Below are positions 35,297 through 44,629 of a stretch of 64,000 nt of DNA, piece after piece. Every line of letters starts with the position of its first letter. Position 1 is the stretch's first letter. Location of the stretch: positions 3,348,001 to 3,412,000 of the forward strand of contig OY760427.1 in the NCBI GenBank assembly GCA_963663495.1, in the 5' to 3' direction. Position numbers and translations under genes: made by a program. The notes beneath the pieces were generated by a model. The model was not told the origin of the DNA. It searched no databases and worked only from the letters and a program-made list of their open reading frames with translations. This DNA comes from G963663495 sp963663495. Its GTDB lineage: Bacteria; Bacteroidota; Rhodothermia; Rhodothermales; Bin80.

Positions 35297-36955
35297 TCAA
35301 AGATCTCCTGCCGCCAGTGCCTCTGCATCGGACCATAAGGTCAAGGCGTGGAGAAACACCGGGTCAATCGCATTCATGACCGGATACCTCGCATTTAAGT
35401 CATACAGACGGATTGCTATCCGGCTCTTGATGTAGGCCTCAAAGAACTCGCGATCCTGGCTTACGTCCGCCGAAGAAATCCCATCCGGCTCTCCAAACTC
35501 TATCCCGCGGTCCGAACAGTACTTCAAAAAGGACTCGTACATCTCATTGTCAATGTGAAAATCCACAAGAAAACGCTTCGGCAGTTCGCCATACCTATTA
35601 CGAAGCTGTTCTCCGTGGCTGTCAAACCAGCTACGCGAGAACATGTTGGGCAAGTTACGAGAAAAAACGGCACCAAAGAACTTTGATGCCGAATCAGCAG
35701 GTACAATGTAATCAGGCAGAATACCTCCGCCTCCAATTACGGTTCGTCCTCCGCGCGTCAGGAATCTGAGAGAATCCGGTATGCTGCCCAGGAACTCGTC
35801 CATGCTCATGACAACGGATTTCTCCTGCATGTCACGCTTATACTCGTAGTACTGCTCCTGATCACCGCTCGCGTACGGTGTCTGAATCAGCCGTCCCGAC
35901 GGAGTGTAGAAATGTGCAACGGTTACGCGGACCGCACTACTATCAGGCAGCACGTACTGCTGCTGTACGAGGCCCTTACCGAATGTCTGTCGTCCCACAA
36001 TAACCGCACGGTCCTGATCCTGGAGTGCGCCAGCCACTATCTCGCTGGCCGAAGCGGAGCTGTTGTCTACCAGCACAATCGCGGGCATCTCAGTAACGTT
36101 TCCCCCGGCGCGCGAAGTAAACTCCCGCTCTGTCCGTGCATCACGTCCGCGCTGCGAGACAATGAGCATGTCATCATCCAAGTATTCACTTGCCACAAGG
36201 ATCGCCATCTCCATATATCCCCCCTCGTTGCTGCGCAGATCAAGCATGACGCGCTGCATCCCCTCCCCTTTCAGGCCCTCCACGGCAGCCACAAACTCAC
36301 GGTGGGTCGTACGGGCGAATCGAGTGACCTTGATGTAGCCCGTAGAATCGTCCACCATATAGGCGGCACAGACCGAACACAAAGGGATGCGATCCCTTGT
36401 AATTACGACGGCGAACGATGTATCACTACCCGGACGCATTACCGTGATTTCAACCTGCGTGCCTCTGGGACCCTTCAGCGATTGCTGGACTTGACTGTTG
36501 TCAAACCCGAGCATACTGGCGCCATCAACGGCTACGAGTCGGTCCCCGGACATAAGCCCCACATCCTCACTTGGACCGCCCGGCACCACGGTCTGCACGG
36601 CCAACGTGTCCCGGCCATCTGTCCCCTCAATAAACTCGTACGAGATCCCTATGCCTTCAAAGCCACCGGCAAAGTTCTCGTTGATCCTGCGCATTTGCTC
36701 GGCATTTATGTATGTCGAGTGAGGATCCAACTGATCAAGTATGCCTTCCAAAGCATGCTCCGCCAAGTCGTCTGGATCTAATGACTCCACATAGTTGCTC
36801 TCTATCAGCTTGAACGCTTGTTCGAGCTTGCGCAGGGCGTCGCGCGTATCGTCTGAGGGAATGGAAATGACCAGTCCTAACGATACTCCGGTAAGAAGCA
36901 AAGCAAGCGCTGCAAGGGTATACCGCGTCGGGGACATGTGATTGCGATTCGTCAA
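35297..36955 (-). CDS. S41 family C-terminal processing peptidase
   Basis: 552 aa. A signal-anchor helix (residues 11-31), a PDZ domain (about 92-180, with GFEGIGISYEF and GLMSGDRLVAVDG) and the S41 core. The catalytic Ser is probably Ser302 in DNSSASASEIVAGAL and the Lys is Lys327 in RQTFGKGLVQ, 25 residues apart as in plant D1 protease. The usual DLR-NPGG is DLRSNEGG here. It is a periplasmic protease that trims or degrades proteins from their C-termini. The C-terminal ~150 residues are extra to the core, as in many Bacteroidota members. Divergent from the penicillin-acylase-like gene, with TnpB element D between them. Confidence 0.9.
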   Translation of the reverse strand: MTNRNHMSPTRYTLAALALLLTGVSLGLVISIPSDDTRDALRKLEQAFKLIESNYVESLDPDDLAEHALEGILDQLDPHSTYINAEQMRRINENFAGGFEGIGISYEFIEGTDGRDTLAVQTVVPGGPSEDVGLMSGDRLVAVDGASMLGFDNSQVQQSLKGPRGTQVEITVMRPGSDTSFAVVITRDRIPLCSVCAAYMVDDSTGYIKVTRFARTTHREFVAAVEGLKGEGMQRVMLDLRSNEGGYMEMAILVASEYLDDDMLIVSQRGRDARTEREFTSRAGGNVTEMPAIVLVDNSSASASEIVAGALQDQDRAVIVGRQTFGKGLVQQQYVLPDSSAVRVTVAHFYTPSGRLIQTPYASGDQEQYYEYKRDMQEKSVVMSMDEFLGSIPDSLRFLTRGGRTVIGGGGILPDYIVPADSASKFFGAVFSRNLPNMFSRSWFDSHGEQLRNRYGELPKRFLVDFHIDNEMYESFLKYCSDRGIEFGEPDGISSADVSQDREFFEAYIKSRIAIRLYDLNARYPVMNAIDPVFLHALTLWSDAEALAAGDL

Positions 36956-37005
36956 AGCCTACATTTGTACACGATTCGGAGGCGCCGGATCCGTACGTTT
37001 GTATT

Positions 37006-38392
37006 GGGAATTATATACGTGAGTACCCTCGCGTGTCAATTTCACTGGTCAATGGGGTCGGTAACCCGAACGCCTCTCGCCGTGCAGTTGCCCCAATCCC
37101 GGAGGCCAATATGTTTGCGGCAGCGTTAAGGTCCGCATTGTCGGTGTGTCCACATGAGATACACTTGAATGTACTTTGGGTCAATCTATTCGCTTTGTCC
37201 CGGCGACCGCACTTGTTGCAGTCCTGACTCGTGTAAGGGGCTGGGATCTTGAGCACTTCCCGGCATTTGTACTGCAGCATCCCGTCTAACTGCCCCCATC
37301 CGGTGGCATTAGTGCTACGGTTCAGCCCTGCCTTCTGGGCGACGTTCTTGCCTGGATTGTCAACAGTCCCTTTGGTGGATGAAGTCATCGCCACAACATT
37401 AAGATCTTCCAGCACAACCGTAGAAGAGCGGTTCGCGATCAAGCGGCTTGCTTGGTGATTGGTATCCCTGCGGGTCATCGCAATCGCTCGGTGAGCTTTC
37501 TGGAGTCGCTTCTTAGTGCGATATCTGCGGTTGGATCCTTTCTGCTGTCGGGCTGATTTCCGTTGATACCCGGTGCCATCCTGCCGTCTTACGCTTACCG
37601 TCCGGTTGCCGTATGATCTCGCCCTTGCCATCGGTGGAGATGGCGGCAACCTGTCCGCAGTTACGGTCTATCCCCGTGGCAACGCCATTGTCTTCTATCT
37701 CAGGTGCTTCAATCTTGTAGCAGATGCAGGCATACCATTTGCCCACCCGTTGCAGAATCACGGCTTTTACAGGAACCCCATCTGGATACGGGTTGCCTCC
37801 TTTACGTCGGATCTTCAGGTATCCAAGCTTGGGGATGAACAACCGTCCATCCCTGATCTTGACCGCTTCAGGAATCGCAAAAGATGGGGTACTGCGGTAT
37901 TTGGCATTGAACTTCGGTTTACCCCTACCTTGATTGAAGCAAGCCTTCCATGCGTCGGCTTGGACCTTCAGCGTGGTGCGCACCACGCTGAAGGAGTACT
38001 TCTGTAGCCACTCGGTGCGATCTCGTAGTTCTTTAAACCGTTTTCCAAGAGGGAAGAAATACTTCACGGACGGAGGCTGCTCACCCGACTCCTCTGCCTG
38101 TTTGTATTCCTGGATGCGCTGCGCCAATATAGCATTCCACACGAACCTGCAAGCACCAGCGATCGCGCCTAGCTTATTCGCATTGCTCTTGCTCCCCGGA
38201 AGCAGTCGGTATTCAATTGTCCTGCGGACAGAACAAACACGAGCATACTTGTTACAACGTTTTACGGGCGTGGCATCAAGTTCAGTTGATGTTGTGGTAA
38301 GCAATGGGATGGAATGGCGTTCCGTCCCATTGCTTCCGTACCCTTTCCAGCCAAAGGTTCATAGTCTGGGGTACTCAGGTATATATAACCCC
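37006..38392 (-). mobile_element. TnpB element D (1387 bp) with perfect 8-bp target duplication
   Basis: The right end reads GGGAATTATATACGTGAGT from 37006; the left end on the tnpB strand reads GGGGTTATATATACCTGAGT from 38392. Flanks TTTGTATT occur at 36998-37005 and 38393-38400. A different tnpB subfamily from A/B/C/F but the same terminal repeat. It sits 51 bp from the S41 gene and 46 bp from the penicillin-acylase-like gene, in their shared upstream region. Confidence 0.82.
37011..38304 (-). pseudogene. tnpB: tnpB pseudogene, copy D (frameshifted)
   Basis: The N-terminal frame (from 38304) runs through RuvC-I (TGIDRNCGQ) to the QPDGKRK region, then a frameshift at about 37580. The other frame continues QQKGSNRRYRTKKR, RuvC-II (VVLEDLNVV), the zinc ribbon (CNKCGRR ... 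CISCGH) and RuvC-III (NADLNAAANIL), ending at TAA within the terminal repeat (37011-37013). All catalytic residues survive, so this copy was broken recently. Confidence 0.85.
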
Positions 38393-38437
38393 TTTGTATT
38401 CCTTATGCCCATTCCTCTTCCAGTGTGACACGAAAGT

Positions 38438-40342
38438 ATGGTATCTACGTCTTTCATGCGGCCAGCGCTGGGGCTTGGAGTACTGGCGATTTTCACTACG
38501 GGCATTTGGTATCTGTCCTATGGACTCCGACCTGCACCGCCACCGTGGGCCGAGGTGCCCTCACTGACGGTGCAGACAACCATTGCCTGGGGCGCGCGCG
38601 ACGATGTCCAGATTCGTGGAACCCAAACGCTTGATGCCATTACCGCTCTCGGATACGCCCACGGGTGGAATCACGCATGGACCATCGTCCTCTGGCGCCA
38701 GGCGGCACAGGGTAGATTGGCCGAATGGTATGGCACCAAGGCCGTACCTGCTGATCGCCTTATGCGACAATTGGGCACAGCGAAGCGTGCCCGCACACTT
38801 GAAGCAAGTCTTTCTTCGGAAGATCGCGCATTTCTCCAAGCCTACACAGATGGCATAAATGCGGCATTCTCTACCGGCGACATCGCACTAAGGAAGGATT
38901 TTGTACGCATGCGTCTGGAGCCAAGCCCATGGGAGGTGTGGCACACAATGGCCTTGGAACGCCTCTTTGCCTGGCTCACCGTACCTAAGGCTTACTTTGA
39001 TGATGATGACCCGCGTTTCGCCACTCTCGCGGATGCAAATCGTACCCTTCACACCGTGCTGCGGGTTCATGGATTCGAGCACAGTATAGCTTGGATCACA
39101 CAGGATGCGAACTCAAAACCTTCTTTCCATCAACGCATCGTATATGGAGATATTGCCCTTCCATTATTCCAGGAGTTGGATATTTCTTTGGGTCAAGGAC
39201 AATTTGTCAGGGGCATTTCCATTCCTGGTACCCCCTTCGTGCCGTTCGGTGTCACGCAGAACGCCGCGTGGTCCTTTCTGCCACAGACACATGTCAGTTT
39301 CCATGCAATACGCGATAGCGGCCCATTTGCCTTCGAACGCATTCACGACATTGACGGACTTGAACATGTAGCCCGCGTCAGCCCGGAAAGGCCGCATATG
39401 TGGGTTACGGATATTGCTCCGGATTCGATTTGGGCAATCCGTTGGCCCGGTCTTGGCGATGCTACAGATATTGGATCATGGCGGCAGCTTTTCCACGGAA
39501 GGTGGAAGGCATTTTCCCTGCTTGGAGGTGGCGCTCTGTGGATGCACCGGGATGGCTCCTGGGAGGTCCACGGTTCCCCGCCGCACGTAGCGTCGCTGAA
39601 TCGAGGCATTCTTGTGGGCCTTGCTCCGACAGCTATGCATGTAGCCGATGCCCTCCGTACCCGGCCCGATGCCAGCGCCGGGGATGTACAACACGAAGCC
39701 TACAGCGAATGGGCCGCCGACCTTGCACCACGGCTCGTCCAAACTGTTGCGGGCACTGAGCTGACGGAGACGGTATCCGGCGCGCTTGACTATGTGGAAA
39801 ACTGGAATTATTCCTTCACGCGCCCCAGCATTGCCGCCACAATATTCGATACCTGGCTGGAAGTCCTTCGCGGCCAGCTGCGACCAGAAAGAGATCCGCT
39901 CCTGGTTCCCGAATCAATTCTACAGGATACGCTCAGGGTTGTGGACGCCCTGAAGCAAAGCACACGGATGCTCTCACTACGCTTCGGTGCCGACAAGAGC
40001 GGATGGCGGTGGGAGCACACACACGCCGATAATCGTCATTTTCCGTACCCCGCGTCTGCAGGTAAGCGGTGGTTGGAGCCCATCGAGTGGTCCAGCAGCG
40101 GACATGCCACGGCCGTATCCTGGAATCCGGCGCCAATTCCCTCGGAGCCTGCCGCCAACGCTGCACTGGAAATATGGCATGAGACCGCGTCGTGGGGAAA
40201 ACTGCGTACCCGCAGCCGAAGCGCAGATCCGCTTAAAGCATTTGGAGTGCTGATTGTACCGGATAGCATGGCCGCGGTAGATCTTGGCTCTGAAACTGAT
40301 CATATCACCATCCTTGCACCAAGGTCTTTACATCGGGATTGA
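38438..40342 (+). CDS. Penicillin acylase (S45) family protein
   Basis: 634 aa with an N-terminal membrane segment (LGVLAIFTTGIWYL). The alpha-subunit signature is present (DAITALGYAHGWNHAWTIVLWRQAAQGRLAEWYG), as is the beta-subunit pattern (RGISIPGTPFVPFGVTQNAAWSF). In S45 enzymes an N-terminal nucleophile Ser follows self-cleavage in a (G)SN-W context. The closest match here is HSIAWIT, which keeps Ser and Trp but not Asn. Such enzymes hydrolyse amides such as acyl-homoserine lactones or beta-lactam side chains; the substrate is unknown here. The 3' end overlaps the following kinase gene by about 59 bp. Confidence 0.8.
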   Translation: MVSTSFMRPALGLGVLAIFTTGIWYLSYGLRPAPPPWAEVPSLTVQTTIAWGARDDVQIRGTQTLDAITALGYAHGWNHAWTIVLWRQAAQGRLAEWYGTKAVPADRLMRQLGTAKRARTLEASLSSEDRAFLQAYTDGINAAFSTGDIALRKDFVRMRLEPSPWEVWHTMALERLFAWLTVPKAYFDDDDPRFATLADANRTLHTVLRVHGFEHSIAWITQDANSKPSFHQRIVYGDIALPLFQELDISLGQGQFVRGISIPGTPFVPFGVTQNAAWSFLPQTHVSFHAIRDSGPFAFERIHDIDGLEHVARVSPERPHMWVTDIAPDSIWAIRWPGLGDATDIGSWRQLFHGRWKAFSLLGGGALWMHRDGSWEVHGSPPHVASLNRGILVGLAPTAMHVADALRTRPDASAGDVQHEAYSEWAADLAPRLVQTVAGTELTETVSGALDYVENWNYSFTRPSIAATIFDTWLEVLRGQLRPERDPLLVPESILQDTLRVVDALKQSTRMLSLRFGADKSGWRWEHTHADNRHFPYPASAGKRWLEPIEWSSSGHATAVSWNPAPIPSEPAANAALEIWHETASWGKLRTRSRSADPLKAFGVLIVPDSMAAVDLGSETDHITILAPRSLHRD

Positions 40343-41219
40343 CGCTGGGGGGACGCGCACGCGACTCCTCGCGCGAGCACAACAATCTTCGGAGGAAGTG
40401 CGCTTGGCGGGCACCCCCGCAAATCTCCTCCGCCAAGGCCCTGACGAGGCCGGCATGACCTTAGTTGCATTGATCCGCAAAGCACTTTCCCAACACCCTC
40501 ATACCATACTGAAAGGCCTTTGCATTGGCATGGCCGGGGCTGGGACGACGCACGCCCAAGATACCCTGAAGCTCCGCCTATCCTTGTTGCTGCCGACACT
40601 CGATTCCGTACCCGTAAAGGTTGTACATGACGGGGTGACGGCGCTTGAAGGCGCATTTGAGGATGGAAGCGGTCTAATGGTCATCGCCGGGACCGGGTCC
40701 CTCATCTACGGGCGCACTGAGGATGGTACGACGGTACGGGCCGGGGGCTGGGGATACGTGCTCGGCGACGAGGGCAGCGGCCACGCTCTTGGAGTCCGCG
40801 GTTTGCGTGCGGTTTGCCATGCCTACGACGGAGGCGCTGACACCCTCATGGTCCGCTTGCTTTCTGAGCGAGAAGGCATCACCCGCGGCAGCATGCTTCT
40901 CCACCGCGTATATCTGGATGGTTGGCAAGTACAGAAGATGGCGCCCCTCGTAATGGAAGCCGCAGATGCAGGCGACAGCTTGGCAGCGAGGATTGTAGAA
41001 GAAGAAGTGTCTGCGCTGATGGCACAGACCATGCGCCTGGTTCAGAATTCGGCAACCATCACGCCACGGCTCGCTCTTCACGGCGGCCTTGCTGACTCAC
41101 CGTATTATTGGAACACATTCGAACGCGTACTTTCCGCCGCGCTCCCCGAGTGGACACTGTGCCGACCCGAGGCGGACGCACTGGAGGGGGCGCTGCGGAT
41201 CGCACAAAGCGGCGTCTAA
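40284..41219 (+). CDS. BadF/BadG/BcrA/BcrD-type ATPase (N-acetylglucosamine kinase-like)
   Basis: 311 aa from a TTG start at 40284 that overlaps the previous gene; the true start may lie slightly later, just before LYIGIDAGG. An ASKHA fold with phosphate-1 motif GIDAGGTRTR, an Asp-containing VVHDG, and IAGTGSLIYG and GGWGYVLGDEGSG in the phosphate-2/adenosine region, typical of BadF-like kinases such as N-acetylglucosamine kinase. Likely phosphorylates an amino sugar in the cytoplasm, perhaps from cell-wall recycling. Its stop overlaps the convergent acs gene by 4 bp. Confidence 0.85.
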   Translation: MALKLIISPSLHQGLYIGIDAGGTRTRLLARAQQSSEEVRLAGTPANLLRQGPDEAGMTLVALIRKALSQHPHTILKGLCIGMAGAGTTHAQDTLKLRLSLLLPTLDSVPVKVVHDGVTALEGAFEDGSGLMVIAGTGSLIYGRTEDGTTVRAGGWGYVLGDEGSGHALGVRGLRAVCHAYDGGADTLMVRLLSEREGITRGSMLLHRVYLDGWQVQKMAPLVMEAADAGDSLAARIVEEEVSALMAQTMRLVQNSATITPRLALHGGLADSPYYWNTFERVLSAALPEWTLCRPEADALEGALRIAQSGV

Positions 41220-43198
41220 CGGTTCTGCCGACCCCAGATAAGTTTGTCTACCACTGCAGGATCTGCGAGCGTTGATGTATCACCCAAGGTTCCGTAGTCA
41301 TTGGCAGCAATTTTTCGCAGGATGCGGCGCATAATCTTGCCAGACCGCGTCTTGGGCAGCGCAGATGCAAACTGAATAAAATCAGGCTTTGCAATGGGGC
41401 CAATGCATTCGCGCACATGCTGCACAAGGTCTTTTCTCAACGACGCATCCGGGACAGCGTCTGCCGCGATTGTGACGTAGGCGTATATGCCCTGCCCCTT
41501 AATGGGATGCGGAAACCCGACGACAGCAGCCTCGGTCACCAATACATGGGAAACAAGGGCGCTCTCCACCTCTGCTGTGCCCATCCGATGTCCAGACACA
41601 TTGATAACATCGTCTACGCGCCCGGTGATCCAATAGTAACCGTCGGCATCACGTCGACACCCGTCGCCTGTGAAGTATTTGCCCTCAAAGGCCGAGAAGT
41701 AGGTCTGCACAAAGCGGTCGTGGTCCTTGTATACCGTCCTGGCTTGGCCCGGCCAGGAATCGCGGATTGCAAGCACCCCCTGCCCTTCGCCGGTCAGAAC
41801 ATTGCCTTTTTCGTCCAGAATTTCGGGCTGTATCCCGAACAGCGGGAATGTCGCAGAACCGGGCTTGGCCTCAATGGCTCCGGGTAGCGGTGAAATCATG
41901 ATGCCACCGGTTTCCGTCTGCCACCAGGTATCAATTATCGGACAGCGCCCCTCTCCTACCACATCGTGGTACCAGTGCCATGCAGCAGGGTTTATCGGTT
42001 CCCCAACCGTACCCAACAGGCGCAACGAGGAGCGATCGGCTCGCTCAACAAATGCGGCACCGTGTCGCATCAGTGCCCTGATCGCAGTCGGAGCGGTGTA
42101 GAACTGCGATACACGATGCCGTTCCACAACCTGCCAAAACCGGGAAGCATCCGGATATGTGGGGACGCCCTCAAAAAACACCTGTGTAGCTCCGTTCACC
42201 AAGGGACCGTACACAATGTAGGAATGCCCTGTAATCCATCCAACATCTGCAGTGCACCAGAAAACATCTCCTTCGTGGTAGTCAAACACATACTTATGGG
42301 TGAGGGAGGTATAAACCAGATACCCTCCGGTGGTATGCAAGACTCCCTTGGGGCGGCCGGTTGATCCTGATGTATAGAGAATAAACAGTGGATCCTCGGC
42401 ATCCATCTCCTCCGGTGGGCATACCGCATCCGCGCCCGCTACCTCTTCATGATACCATAGGTCTCGGCCGGGCATCCAGCCGATATCGCCGCCGGTGCGC
42501 CTGATAACCAGGACATGGCGTGCATCGGGACAACGTGTCAATGCCTTATCGACATTCTGCTTAAGTGGTACGCGCCTAGATCCGCGTACCCCCTCGTCCG
42601 CAGTAATCAGGAAGGTAGATTCGCAGTCCAGAATGCGATCCGCCAGCGCCTCTGGCGAAAAACCGGCGAACACCACGGAATGTATAGCTCCGATCCGGTT
42701 ACAGGCAAGCATCGCAACCGCCGCCTCCGGAATCATCGGCAAGTACAACGTAACCCGGTCTCCCTTCCTAACGCCGCACGCTTTCAATACATTGGCCATA
42801 CGGCAGACATCGGCATGCAACTGCGCATACGTAATGTTCCGCGCAGGAACCGACGGGTCGTCCGATTCAAATATCAGAGCAGTCTGGTCACCTCGGTCCC
42901 GCAGGTGGCGGTCCAGGCAATTGTATGATGCGTTGGTTCGTCCGCCCTCAAACCACCGAATGGAAACATTATCGCTGGCGAAAGAAACGTTGCGTACTTG
43001 CGAGAACCGTTTGAACCAGTGAATGCGACTCGCCGCTTCCGCCCAGAAACGGTCTGGATCCTCAATTGATTGCCGGTACCTTTCGTTGTACTCTTCTAAC
43101 GATCGGATGTGAGCGCGCGCCCGAAACTCCTTAGGGATTGGAACAGCCTGTGCTTGACCGGAATAAGCATCGGAAAGTCGTCCGGAATCTGGCATCAT
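41216..43198 (-). CDS. acs: Acetyl-CoA synthetase (acetate-CoA ligase, AMP-forming)
   Basis: 660 aa, the usual Acs length. An N-terminal ACAS segment, the AMP-binding P-loop (LYTSGSTGRPKGVLHTTGG), the acetate/CoA region WWQTETGGIMISPLPG, TGRVDDVINVSGHRMG, and the C-terminal PKTRSGKIMRRILRK whose Lys is the residue acetylated in regulated homologues. Converts acetate, ATP and CoA to acetyl-CoA in the cytosol. Start is at MMPDSGRL. TnpB element E lies 47 bp upstream of its start, within the likely promoter region. Confidence 0.95.
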   Translation of the reverse strand: MMPDSGRLSDAYSGQAQAVPIPKEFRARAHIRSLEEYNERYRQSIEDPDRFWAEAASRIHWFKRFSQVRNVSFASDNVSIRWFEGGRTNASYNCLDRHLRDRGDQTALIFESDDPSVPARNITYAQLHADVCRMANVLKACGVRKGDRVTLYLPMIPEAAVAMLACNRIGAIHSVVFAGFSPEALADRILDCESTFLITADEGVRGSRRVPLKQNVDKALTRCPDARHVLVIRRTGGDIGWMPGRDLWYHEEVAGADAVCPPEEMDAEDPLFILYTSGSTGRPKGVLHTTGGYLVYTSLTHKYVFDYHEGDVFWCTADVGWITGHSYIVYGPLVNGATQVFFEGVPTYPDASRFWQVVERHRVSQFYTAPTAIRALMRHGAAFVERADRSSLRLLGTVGEPINPAAWHWYHDVVGEGRCPIIDTWWQTETGGIMISPLPGAIEAKPGSATFPLFGIQPEILDEKGNVLTGEGQGVLAIRDSWPGQARTVYKDHDRFVQTYFSAFEGKYFTGDGCRRDADGYYWITGRVDDVINVSGHRMGTAEVESALVSHVLVTEAAVVGFPHPIKGQGIYAYVTIAADAVPDASLRKDLVQHVRECIGPIAKPDFIQFASALPKTRSGKIMRRILRKIAANDYGTLGDTSTLADPAVVDKLIWGRQNR

Positions 43199-44283
43199 TG
43201 TTGAAGCGAGAAGTGAATTGCGGTAAGGTACGGGGCTATAACTTCGGGAATTATATTACGTGAGTACCCTCGCGTATCAATTTCACAGATCAATGGGGTC
43301 AGTAACCCGAACGCCCCTCGCCGTGCAGTTGCCCCAATCCCGGAGGCCAATGTGTTTGCGGCAGCGTTAAGGTCCGCATTGTCGGTGTGCCCACATGAGA
43401 CACACTTGAATTTACTTCTGGTCAATCTATTCGCTTTGTCCCGGCGACCGCACTTGTTGCAGTCCTGACTCGTGTAAGAGGCCGGGATCTTGAGCACTTC
43501 CCGGCATTTGTACTGCAGCATCCCGTCTAACTGCCCCCATCCGGTGGCATTAATGCTACGGTTCAGCCCTGCCTTCCGGGCGACATTCTTGCCTGGATTG
43601 TCAACAGTCCCTTTGGCGGATGAAGTCATCGCCACGACATTAGGATCTTCCAGCACAACCGTAGAAGAGCGATTCGCGATCCTCCGGCTTGCTTGGTGAT
43701 GGGTATCCCTGCGGGTCATCGCAATCGCTCGGTGAGCTTTCTGGAGTCGCTTCTTAGTGCGATATCTGCGGTTGGATCCTTTACGTCGGGTCTTCAGGTA
43801 TCCAAGCTTGGGGATGAACAACCATCCATCCCTGATCTTGACCGCTTCAGGAATCGCAAAAGATGGGGTACTGCGGTATTTGGCTCTGAACTTCGGTTTA
43901 CCCCTACCTTGATTGAAGCAAGCCTTCCATGCGTCGGCTTGGACCTTCAGCGTGGTGCGCACCACGCTGAAGGAGTACTTCTGTAGCCACTCAGTGCGAT
44001 CTCGTAGTTCTTTAAACCGTTTTCCAAGAGGGAAGAAATACTTCACGGACGGAGGCTGCTCACCCGACTCCTCTGCCTGTTTGTATTCCTGGATGCACTG
44101 CGCCAGTATGGCGTTCCACACGAACCTGCAAGCACCAGCAATCCCGGCTAGTTTCTTCCCCTTGCTCTTGCGCCCCGGAAGCAGTCGGTATTCAATCGTC
44201 CTATAGACAGAACAAACGCGAGCATACTTGTTACAACCTTTTACGGGCATGGCATCAAGTTCAGTTGATGTTGTGGTAAGCAA
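43195..44283 (-). pseudogene. tnpB: tnpB copy E, in-frame deletion of the RuvC-I region, stop lost
   Basis: The frame is open (362 aa), but compared with copy D about 80 codons are missing between YLKTRRKG and SNRRYRTK, removing RuvC-I and its catalytic Asp (GIDRN). RuvC-II (VVLEDPNVV, Leu to Pro), the zinc ribbon and RuvC-III remain. A 1-bp insertion in the terminal repeat (TATATT at 43251-43256) removes the usual stop, so the frame runs out of the element and 4 bp into acs. It cannot be a catalytically normal TnpB; it is either a dead copy or at most a binding-only form. Confidence 0.85.
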
Positions 44284-44371
44284 TGGATGGAATGCCGTTC
44301 CGTCCCATTGTGTCCGTGCCCTCCATCAAGCCAAAGGTTCATAGTCTAGGGTACTCAGGTATATAAACCCC
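43246..44371 (-). mobile_element. TnpB element E (1126 bp, internally deleted)
   Basis: Ends GGGAATTATATTACGTGAGT (from 43246) and, on the tnpB strand, GGGGTTTATATACCTGAGT (from 44371). Flanks ATAACTTC (43238-43245) and ATAACTTT (44372-44379), a 7/8 match. Same subfamily as D. It lies between acs and the tRNA-Phe gene. Confidence 0.8.
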
Positions 44372-44439
44372 ATAACTTTCGCTGCTAACCGTGGCTTGTG
44401 TGAAACAGGTGACCGTACGAACGGTTAACCGGCGCGCTC

Positions 44440-44512
<73 letters not shown>

Positions 44513-44554
44513 CTTGCCAACGGGCATCCGGCGTCGTATTATTGCTGCCCAGCC

Positions 44555-44629
44555 GGTCCGGTAGTTCAGTTTGGCTAGAACGCTGGCCTGTCACGCCAGA
44601 GGTCGCGGGTTCGAGTCCCGTCCGGACCG
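44555..44629 (+). tRNA. tRNA-Asp (anticodon GTC)
   Basis: 75 nt: acceptor GGTCCGG/CCGGACC, D-arm with GTTCAG and GGCTAGAAC, anticodon stem CTGGC/GCCAG with loop CTGTCAC, and T-loop GGTTCGAGTCC. CCA is not encoded. It lies 42 bp after tRNA-Phe and is probably co-transcribed with it. Confidence 0.94.

Noticed and set aside
35912..36781. 289-aa plus-strand frame
   Set aside because: Antisense to the S41 peptidase, which has clear catalytic motifs.
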